Assembly (NCBI RefSeq): GCF_000026945.1
Contig: NC_012860.1
Location: forward strand, 1,798,001 to 1,862,000
Origin: Candida dubliniensis CD36
Taxonomy: Eukaryota; Ascomycota; Pichiomycetes; Serinales; Debaryomycetaceae
Reading direction: 5' to 3'
DNA: 64,000 nucleotides
Shown here: piece after piece, positions 49,801 to 58,670 of the stretch
How the letters are laid out: every line of letters starts with the position of its first letter
Numbering within the stretch: position 1 is the first letter of the stretch
The notes under the pieces: model-generated
What the model was told of the DNA's origin: nothing
Database searches by the model: none
The model's input: only the letters and a program-made list of their open reading frames with translations
Made by a program: the position numbers and the translations under genes

Positions 49801-50248
49801 GGCGAGCTTGAATTTGGGCTTGAGACTGACTTCTAGCTTGTGCTTGTTGTCTCAAAAATTGAACATTTTGGGCATTGACAGGATTCATGGAATTCGAGTT
49901 GGGAATTTGCTGCTGTTGTCGTTGTTGCGGGTTGATTTGACCACCTTGATTAGCAGCAATCTGTTGTTTTTGGACTCTAAGTTGATGCACTTTCATTTTA
50001 ATAGCCCGCAAATAATCTTCTTTGGATGCTGATCTCTCATACACGAGCTTCTCGAAATCTTGTGCCATTTTGGTCAACCGTTGGACATTGAAATTTGGAT
50101 TCGATCCATGTAATTCCGTCAAAGTGTTGATAATAATTTGAACAACTTTTTGTCTTTCCTCTCCACTATACATTGCTCTCCAGGAGGCGTTAGGGTTTGA
50201 GCCTCCCCCCATTTGTTGGAGAGAGTTCTGATTTGGAGGAATATTCAT
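46802..50248 (-). CDS. MED15: Mediator tail subunit Med15/Gal11
   Basis: 1148 residues from the ATG at 50246-50248 (MNIPPNQNSL); the open frame runs 5 codons further without an ATG. A KIX domain spans about 20-98 (ASWRAMYSGEERQKVVQIIINTLTELHG ... DYLRAIKMKVHQLR), the activator-binding module of Med15. Very long Gln-rich tracts follow (main blocks at about 49690-49780, 47990-48050 and 47640-47800), encoded by mixed CAA/CAG. A Mediator-association domain lies near the C-terminus, with SSNDSKLAKRRELVNTDPEKFFYASLANLLELDE and the terminal FDRFLYEPISFDDWKDFV. It links DNA-bound activators to RNA polymerase II in the nucleus. Upstream is an unusual TTGG/G10 element. Also known as GAL11. Confidence 0.94.
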   Translation of the reverse strand: MNIPPNQNSLQQMGGGSNPNASWRAMYSGEERQKVVQIIINTLTELHGSNPNFNVQRLTKMAQDFEKLVYERSASKEDYLRAIKMKVHQLRVQKQQIAANQGGQINPQQRQQQQIPNSNSMNPVNAQNVQFLRQQAQARSQSQAQIQARQQQLRNMVNQQQQQQQQQQQQQQQQQQQPQQQQQQQQQTIQPQSQERQRDQQNASSQSTQQNAASGAGNGGSNASSAQGQLPPQLVNLMRTSPIPPPLLNKMPKLPAGVNTWNQIFDLIRKRMIPPEMVPTIRDIHGMHLQVFIRQQQQKLSMQRNTNEIPGNSSDNLVQGPSANNNDINTNPHNNNNPNTNNFNNLTPQQRELLLRQTRMQQQLGQQKQGQQPTSLSQQQQRQQSVSQSNQTSQLAQQQNNQQPQQQFTPGQQKPQITITQEDYAKYSNDALNLLAKLQQQKQMQGQINGQMKEAFIKKFILHQKALQYKQRLSQQATSNANVSMVPSGSNQQQLAKMPNQQQQQMSQSQPHTSQQSPILQQSQLAQQAPVQTLPQSLPSLGNMATPQMKQGVTTNPTNLSSPLVPQQMLVNNNNSGPQNSNVNRGRPVTAPANITMSSILPPLTDEVKIRLRQLIEEVSRNNVVLRDVTSLLSEQDKTTVRESMNRIQEQYSNVDSIISYFYLLTKNGDGTKRLIQMKYMTKNILDNLHRGIYLAGPDLLEKVRSQYAKYFDYVKEQINLRRQQVLQQGGANIMPQQQQQQQQQQNMVRLQPQSQQQQQMMQNQARNQAFMNQNQQTAMQQLQLNQQVNQGNWGAGASGSNNQMNLTPQLLQQQPPQPLPPQQQQQQQQQAMQPGVNSSPVIPQQPTPIQHPMSGPQQVPVQQQQQQPSQRQQSVTKASQKLAKTSKKGTGQGRKKKASISAGTAPTPGALPATTPGTLANAIKTPHNMPTPQIPPQTHSNKNTPSAQSPAYPVKATPSSTTPGTTNHANNPSYVYPTPEIDIFAMSSNDSKLAKRRELVNTDPEKFFYASLANLLELDEAIVNNQEIMKTSPRLSNGKPAATSPLSPKTGGEWTSEVKPLAITTSFKQVDIIRELTNDDIISSSPMLVIQEVEEPQLIKREREPEDDLDSLFTNKKANLDGLDFDRFLYEPISFDDWKDFVVSSIQ

Positions 50249-53200
50249 AATCTCTCTAGGCACTCAAGAACCTCCCTGTACAATTAATAAACTATTAGAA
50301 TGAAAGTATATATGAAGGAAAAAAAAAAAAAACTCAAAGATTACCAGACTTTAGTGTTGTGGTTAATCACAGAAAAAGTTTTCCCTTAAAATTTTCTCTC
50401 TTTGATGTTTCACAGTGAACACAAATTTATCAAAAACAGGGTGAAATTCTAGTTTCCAAATCTATTACAAGTCGGTTTATATCACTACTGGCTATTAAGT
50501 AGTGTGTGGGTTTCTATACTTGTGTATTCAAATAATGAGTTGAGTTGAATTGGTTGGTTGGTTGGGGGGGGGGTTATAGTACCGTTGTATTGTGGTGTTG
50601 ATATGAGAAATTTTGATTGTCTCACTCACTCTTGTACTTTTCCAAATTTTTAATTCTTATTTTTATTTTTTTTCTTTCTTTCTTTCTTTCTCTCTGTCTG
50701 CCGCGCGCCTTTAAAATCGACCCAAATCGTGCATATGACATGTATTTTTTGTTGCTAACCTTTATTTTTCTAATGCATTCAAACTGTAGTTTTAATCTCA
50801 TAATGTATAAAAACTTGCAATTTGTTTTGCCTAGTTTGACTTTTGTGCTAAGATTTAATGTTATGGTTACCAATTATATAGTAGTTTTCTAAGAAACATT
50901 ATTCCTTTGAAAGTTTAATAAATATAGGATAAGAAGGTCAAATATATCCTCTAGATGTATTTAGAACCATTTTATGACATTTGAGCTACAATTTGATGAG
51001 TTAAAAAAGTGATCCATATTTGCTAAAATTTGGTTAAAAAGACTAGACCAAATCATCCAAATTGCCTGGTCTTTCACCAAAATTTGAGTGTTTTTTGAAA
51101 GAAAAATGGCCCTAAATTGGATAATACTTATTATTCTTAATGATAAATGTATAAATAATAATACATAGATCTTCAAAAACTAGTTTAATATTACTTTTGA
51201 CAGATAATTTGCATTATTTGAACGAATACTATTATTCGTAGTTCTTTTTACAAGTAATATTCAAATACTACAATTTTTACATGACAGATTTCGAATCAAA
51301 ATAAAATAATAATATCTATCTAACTATAGTAACACTAGATATTATGTGAATAGGTTTGTCTTGCAAGATAGTCGTTTAACAGTGTTGTTTTTGCAATTAC
51401 ATTGCAGTGTCATAGTAAAAGTTGTTTTCTCACTGATGTCAGCATTTTTTTTTTTCAAGAGATCTCTGAAGAGCCTCATTTTCTTAGCAAAACTTTTGCA
51501 ACACTTCTGCTTACCACAAACAACTTTATAATGATGCTACACATACAAACACTAAAGGAATAACATATATATATTGGTTAAAGACAGATTTAGAGCAATC
51601 ATGTGTAATAAAACAAAGATTTTGTACCTATTATAACAATACTCTAGCTGTTAAAACCTATGGAACAAGTATCGAATGATAAATTATATCTTTCAAGACC
51701 TATCTATATATGAACCTCAATGAAAAGTGCTAAGTAACCATCTTCCTCTTGTACTCTGACTGATATATCATACAATATTCTCAAAAGAAAGCTTTATTAG
51801 ATACCAAAAGCAGAATTTAGTCAAAATATTTAGGTATCCTTAATATATCTGGATTATCATCCTTTTATGGCCAATTTTCTCTTCAGTTGCAGTTGGTAAC
51901 TAAATACCAATAATTATCTGCAGCACTCTGTATCATAAAGACTTGTACATATAGGGTTTGGGGTTTGCTGATCGTCTTAGAAGTGGTTTGTCTTATTGCA
52001 TATCATACTGTAAAAAACACCATTATATTTCTTCCATAAATGCGGTAACTACCTAATGTATTACTTTAAATCTTGTAATAAACTAAGTTTTAAGCACCTT
52101 CCATAGCAATCATATGTTCTGTTGGCTTGCAAATTAAACATAATGTAACGTGTATTCTATTGTTACTACTTGGATTTGACAATTTCCTTCGTTTATGACC
52201 AGTCAATTCGTTATTTTGTACAAAAATGTAGCTTCCAGCTATAACAAGTCCTTTATAAGGTTCTATTCTCGCTTTAATGGGTATTGGCAACAAACAGAAT
52301 GGGTATATTGGATTGAATATTAACTATAATGCAATTACTTTATTAACACTTATGATTTTTTTTTCTTATCTTTTTTTTTTCTGTGATTTGAAAAGTCGTT
52401 CCAAGCTCAAAATTTGATGACAGCAATTTTAATGAACGCTTTGGCAAGAAAAAAAATTTTCTTTTCGTCGACACTTTTCTTTTCTATTATAGCATCAAAA
52501 GAACCATTTAATCCATCAAATAATACATCGAATTTATCTGATCTAATATGCTGGTTTGAATTGTTGAAGGTGTTTAGTCATGATACGTCTTTTTTTGGTA
52601 TTGAAACTGGTGCATTTAACATAGAAAACTATCAGCAAATGAAATACTCCTGGTTAACAAACTTCATGTTACAGGAATGAAGATTAACGTCCAAGAATCA
52701 TTCATTTAAATGGCTGAATGCCATGCAAAGTGCTGACTGATATTTATAATTTGTGATGCTGTTTCAATTAGAGGGTCAAATGGTATTGGTGTTCTTATCA
52801 TCACACTTAATGGTTGTAACTTTAGCTTAAAAGCTATGATGTTTAGGGATGGTTTAGTCAAGGTCGCCTGGCAAAGCTATGTTACGTTTAATATTTAATG
52901 GTGTTATCAGGTTACTTACTTCGGTTTCAATGATGGTGTAAATTGTATGAGTAACTGATGGACTAAATCTGTTGCAGATGAATAAGTTCCTCAGTTTTGG
53001 AATCAGAGGACTAATTGTTTTGCTGTTAGAATTAATCAAAGAAACAAGTTCAACAGAATAACCCTAACTAATATGGCATACCTGGGTTATATTTTTTCTT
53101 CGATGATAGATCCAGCTGAACATATGCCTATGGTGACTTCAGCTCAAGGTGCTTGCTGAGGTCTTGTACTTAAAATTAGTAGATTGTGGGAATGCTAAGA

Positions 53201-55274
53201 TATATCAAGTATTGCTTCATTAAAACATTAGAATGTTGTTGGTTGATATCAGGTTTTGTTTTCTTTACAGCCGGTTAATTACCCTTCAAAAATGGATTCT
53301 GTTTTAACTTTTATTATAATAGGAGCAGAATACGATGGTGGAGATGCTATTGGATGTTTGTAACAGCTGGAATACTTGATTAAATTATTTATCAAGGTAG
53401 GGACATGGACTGAGATTTGCAGATATTGGCTTTAGCATACACAAGATTATTATAGGTGTTGTTTGCATGTCCTAGGTGATAAATCAGGACTCAACATTGA
53501 TTATATGTAGTAGGCACCATGCCATTTGCAACATTACATATCTACACTTAATATATTATAGAATAAATTCTAAGAAGTAGCCACGATCACAGTTTATGTT
53601 ACTGGTTAGTTTCTTGTGATATACTTAACAAATCAAATAATAAAAAAAAATTCTTAAGTGCAAAGGCCCATACTTTATCTATATTTTCTAAGTATTGTAT
53701 TATCACATTACTATTACTTATCTCATATTAACAACTGTCTCATTGAGCTATGTAAAGTAAGAGCTCTCTAGATACATATTCAATTGATTAACAACGTTTT
53801 TATAATATAAAATAGATCAAAAACACATCAACTACAAGTATAAAAACAAACATATAGGGACCACAGCTCTGAATAAAAGTATACCATACCACAGACTAGA
53901 TTTTAAGTATTATAATCATCATTACCATTTCTATCATTTAGCTAAATCTAGTATCACCAAACTTCAAGCATTTCTCATTCTCCCTATTCAACTGTTGAGA
54001 CCTTATACTTTCATGTCAAATATATTGTCAAGGAACTCAGCCCTATGTTTATCTAGATCAAACAATTAGCATCATTACTGTTAATAGCAACTCTATCATT
54101 ATTGCACCAAATTTCAAATTATGAATCAATCGAGTTCGACAAAATTATATGACAAAAAGGTCAACAATCGCTATCTGAATACAGCATCCAAATTGTACTC
54201 TTATGTAGTAGTACCTCAAGTAACTCAAAATGAGGAATTACTAGCACCTGAGTTAAACACCTTCTTAATTACTAACTCATGCCATAAGAACCAAAAGCAA
54301 AGTAGCCAATTGACTCCATTTTAGGAACCCAATAACAAAACCATCTACCAACACGATGGAAGAGCTTAACCTAGCTGGAACCCCCCCTAAACCCTAAATT
54401 GAATACCAGAACGAGCCACAAACTGCTTATTCATTTTAATTACCAGACTAAGTGCTGATTCGACACTCATATCAAACCAATGCTTCGCAAATAAACCATT
54501 TGGGCGCAATTCTAACAAATACTATCATTCATTTCGACTAAACTGGCAAGCTCTAGATTCTTTTAACCAATAAAATAGCACAGTCCTACTATTCTAAAAT
54601 TTAACCAGCATGAGCAACGGTAGGGTCTGAAAGATTCTTACTCTTGGATATGTAACACTGGGATACACTTTTCTGACACCAAAAAACAATCAATTTAAAA
54701 AGACAGCTCCAAAATGCAGTAGCAACAACTTTCACCATTGAATGACAAGCTATTTACACTATATAGCTCCAATAAATACTGCAAATAATAGTAGCATCCT
54801 ATTTGATACAAAATTTAGTATCTATTGTTAGTAAAACTGGCCACATTTTGGGTAAAATCAGGTGAGCTTCATAATCGACTATGAAAAGAAGCAACAAATA
54901 CATACTTTTGTTTCAGGAAATTAAATTGAAGTTAAAAATGAAATTAAAGCATCACTGTCAAATAGCTGTTTAAATTATTTTTCATTATAAACGTTAGTAA
55001 TAAATTCAGTAAACAACAATAACAACAAAACACAAATCTTTGAGGTTCTTAATATATCTATCGATGATGATTACTCACTTTCTCTAATCAATTTGACCTA
55101 TAATTGATTGAACAAATGGACAAATTGCTAAAAGATTTATTAAATCGAAGAAAAAAAAGTAATATAAAATGGGGAAAAAAAAAACTAGAGGATTTGTTTT
55201 GGTTTTATAATCGTTGAAAAAAAATTTTCTTTGTTTACATTCAACGACAAAATCGGTATGAGGACTTGCCTAAA
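50249..55274. other. Gene-poor AT-rich region of about 5 kb
   Basis: The longest ATG-initiated frames are under 100 codons and do not resemble proteins I know. The first 400 bp is MED15 promoter, with a (TTGG)n-G10 tract at 50550-50573 and a CTTT repeat near 50670-50695. The remainder is AT-rich, with no tRNA, LTR or tandem array that I can see. Slightly more coding-like pieces occur at 52090-52293 (-) and 52414-52680 (+). It ends at a decayed zinc-finger gene, suggesting a region of gene loss; long non-coding transcripts or a replication origin are also possible. Confidence 0.5.
50550..50573 (+). repeat. TTGG repeat ending in a run of ten G
   Basis: Three TTGG units followed by TT and G10 (50564-50573), an extreme G tract for such AT-rich DNA. 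Four G tracts in 22 nt could form a G-quadruplex. It lies about 300 bp upstream of the MED15 start, on the strand that is template for MED15. Confidence 0.8.
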
Positions 55275-56403
55275 ATGGACAGCATAAAAACAAAACGTGA
55301 TCATAAAGATTCGTGTTGCATCAAATTGGGCATTTTACACGAATATGTTCCTGAACGAATTTTTCGACCATCAAATGTCCAACAAATTATATCATCAGTT
55401 GAAAGGCACGTCAGTATACATCAAACTACTTTCAAATTACAACAGTACAACAGCAACGAAATTTTAAATATGAGCGTTTCAAAAAATTTTCCACAACTTT
55501 TAAGAAATTTTTTTCTATTGGATGAAATCCAGAAGGAACTACCAAAGCACGAACAATACGAAAAATTGGTCAAACACCCAGAGAACGACCAACAATTTTT
55601 TAAAAGAATCACAAGCAAACCTTTTCTTTAAGAATGGCAAACCAATGATGTGGAATTATTTGACCAAAATGGTTCAAGAGTAACATCGATTCGTCCAATT
55701 TTGTTTGATTCCACTATTGAATCATCCCTTAGACTCCAAAAGTTTTTCCATCCCACAACATTGCCAAATGAGTTACATGGCAACACTTGGATTACTTTTA
55801 AACAGTCAGAAGAAGAAGTAAAGTCATTTATTACAGAAGTTGAACGTCTCCAAAATTATACTAAGAATAGTAAAAGCAAGGAGCGGTATTACCTTTATTG
55901 TGAGTATTCGAATCGAAACAAAAAGAAAAATGTCAAAACTTCAAATAAAACAAATTGTCAACATAAAATAAGAATCACTGAACTTAAAACTGGGGAATTT
56001 GAAATCAAATGGGATTTGGTACACAATCATGCTTTCAACCCCTTGAAACCAACCAAATCTGCCAGAGATTGAAAACAGAACTAATGAGGTATCCAACGAA
56101 GAATTTGATCGATTATTTAAAAAATGTGGTAAGGGTATTAGTAATCATAGTAAAAAACGCCCGTCTTTAGAGAAAAAGTACGATAACGCAATAAAGACGC
56201 TCAAAAGAATCAAAGCCGATATAGGGAAACAGAAAAAGAAAGATGATGATATCCTGCAACGATGGACTGAGATTCAAGAAATCTACACAAGGGTCATAAA
56301 TACCGAGTTATCGGAGGAAGAGAGACAGGATAAACTAGAAGAAATGAAGCAGTTCTATTATTCATTGCTACCAAATAACAATAGGCGACAACTGAGATAC
56401 TGA
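55275..56403 (+). pseudogene. Decayed zinc-finger protein of FAR1/MULE/Aft (WRKY-GCM1-like) type
   Basis: Three coding segments form one protein of about 375 codons. Segment 1 starts at ATG 55275 and ends at TAA 55629-55631. Segment 2 continues in exactly the same frame (EWQTNDVELFD...) to TGA 56070-56072. Segment 3 lies in the +1 frame from about 56047-56069 to TGA 56401-56403 (EIENRTNEVSNEEFDRLF ... LLPNNNRRQLRY). Segment 2 carries a zinc-finger pattern: YLYCEY, then NCQHKIRITE, then WDLVHNH, i.e. C-x(n)-C-x(n)-H-x-H, as in FAR1-type DNA-binding domains of MULE transposases and in Aft iron regulators. One nonsense codon and one frameshift make it broken as read. Sequencing error, stop readthrough or strain polymorphism could explain this instead. 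No terminal repeats were seen. Confidence 0.65.
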
Positions 56404-58670
56404 TCTAGATATAAAATACTAATATATTATACAATCAATAAATGAATATACGTACTTGAAATGCAGTGGTTTTGCAAGAAATCATTACCTTGATATTGCA
56501 TTCCATTGGTATTGCAAATTCTTTATATGCACGATGTGTTATTTTTCTTAAAAAATACTTTTTTGTATCACTATTTTTTATCCAAAAAAGGCAAGAGTGC
56601 ACCTTCCCAAAAGAGCAATTTTTGCTGAAAAAATCAGAATTTGGGGCGATTTTGATTTTATTCCTGTCTGCCTGTCTCTCTGTTTATTATTATTATTATT
56701 ATTATTTATTGTTGTAGTTATTGTTATATCGATCCCATTAATTAATTTCACAATTTCAAATGATCAGGTAATTATTATTCTTATTCCTTTTCTAATTATT
56801 CCAATAAAAAAAAAATAAGAAACTTTATTTAACTACAACAGCTATAACAACTGAGATTAAAAGTAAAAGAATATATATAAGTAATGATAGTAGTAGATTA
56901 AAACTTGAAGAGAACATTCGACTCAGTGGAAATTGAATATTTCTTTCTTTCAGCTTTTAATTTATGGTTTATTTGTTGATTTCGGCTAAACTACAGTGGA
57001 AAATTCTGTTACAAAAAAAAAAAAACAAAACCGATACAATAAAGTCAATAAATCAGAAATAGAAATGCAAAAAACAGAAACTTCAAAAGAAGTTCATTTT
57101 GAAAAAGAAAAAAAAAAAAAGAAACATAAAGATATCAAAAAATATGAAGTAAATAAAGTAATCTGAACAAAACACTCTTTTATATTGTAAAGCATTGGTG
57201 CAATTCTTACAGGCGGTGATAAGTTGACATAGTTTCAGATAAAATCAAAAATGCAAATACGGGATTGATAAAAAGATACACCAAGGTGTTTACTACCTCC
57301 TAGATTTGTTCATTTCGATTTTTTCTACTTTGCTAGCTTGGTTATTTACTTTGTTTTACTTGAATGTTCCTTACTATTTTAGTTTTTGCCAGTTACTCAA
57401 TCGATACTAAGCAAGATGCACAATAAGGGAGGTGGGGGGTAAGCAAGTAAGATGAGGGGACGTAAATGAGTAAAGTGATCCACATAGTACATATAAAATC
57501 TACATGTAATACGTTTTATATTGCATAATATCAGTATCGGTTATACATATAAAACGACACAAAATGTAGTGCACAACATGATAAATCTTGGCACTTTTTT
57601 GTTTATGAAATTTTAACTTTTTTTTTGTTACTTGTAGTCTAGAATGTGTAAGTTTAGGTATATCTGGCCTTCGTTGAATCTGACAATAGCGACAAGAGAA
57701 TACTAGACTGGTTAAGTTGACAGATTATGTCCTCCTATTACTGAAACAGTACGTTTCAAATGAAAAAAAAAGGAAGAAAGAAAGAAAGAAAGAAAGGAAC
57801 ACTATCATATGTTGATTCTCTGGATAAAACACTCTTTACATCGTAGAATTCAAGTTTCAAAGAGTAGGGGGTTCTGATAATTCTGTCTTACACAAAATAG
57901 TAACTTAAATAATAACATTACAGTAGATACATCCATGTAGATAAAATAATATTTTATTTCAGAAACGATATGAAAGGTCTACCACTCGATTTGTTCAGTT
58001 ACGATTCAGTCAATTCATACATTTATCATTTTTATACGGATGATCATTAACATTCACTGAGATTTTATAAGATATGTAAAGTACAGTTACTCGTCTATTT
58101 TATTTTGGAACTGTGGTTAGATTATTATAAAACTTTACCTTTTTGGGGTGTCTTGTACAATGAACTAATTCCAAGTTCAAAAATTAAAGTTTAGACTACA
58201 TTACTCTAGAAACTGTTGAATATCCCTTTTTCTAACTGTTGGCTTTCATACTCAAACCCTTTTTGTTTTATTCTTGTCAAATTTGTGAACATGAATAATA
58301 ACGAAAAAAAGAAAAACAACACCATTCAATTAGTTGATTTTGCATGACATTGCATTAACTAACAGTATCAATTAAGTTTCGTACTACAAGTATTTCCTAT
58401 TTGAAAATAGAGAATTGACTGATATGTATTGAAGTTAAGATTTTACTTGCACAACACTGCAAAAAAAAAAAAAAAAAGAAGTTGTAAATCATCAAGGTTG
58501 CATTCATTGGTTCATTGTTTGCTTACATAGAGATCAGACTCAATCTACTTGTCGGTGTTTTAATCTATTTGAAAAAATACACCATGCACAACGCAGTATC
58601 CATACAATAATATCTATAATCTTACAGATTTATTATGTTGTATATTTACAGAAAAGTAAATTCTATGCCT
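56404..58670. other. Second gene-poor region, 2.3 kb
   Basis: No ORF with coding character. It contains an ATT microsatellite (about 56684-56707), A runs near 57013-57024 and 57106-57120, an AAAG repeat at about 57777-57796, a G-rich patch (about 57428-57440) and an A17 run near 58460-58476. It is the shared 3' side of the pseudogene and DIP2. No RNA gene recognised. Confidence 0.45.

Noticed and set aside
49562..50032. 156-codon + strand Leu-rich frame opposite MED15
   Set aside because: Poly-Gln coding DNA reads as poly-Leu on the other strand; no independent protein.
54121..54324. 67-codon ORF in the gene desert
   Set aside because: It has an ATG but no recognisable similarity, and frames of this length arise by chance in such sequence.
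50249..55274. Centromere
   Set aside because: The size and lack of genes would fit a Candida regional centromere, but the flanking genes are not ones I associate with any known centromere and there is no direct sequence signature; not supportable without Cse4 data.
56047..56072. Programmed +1 frameshift in the zinc-finger gene
   Set aside because: No known yeast slip site (such as CTT-AGG-C or GCG-AGT-T) is present, and an in-frame stop upstream makes simple decay more likely.
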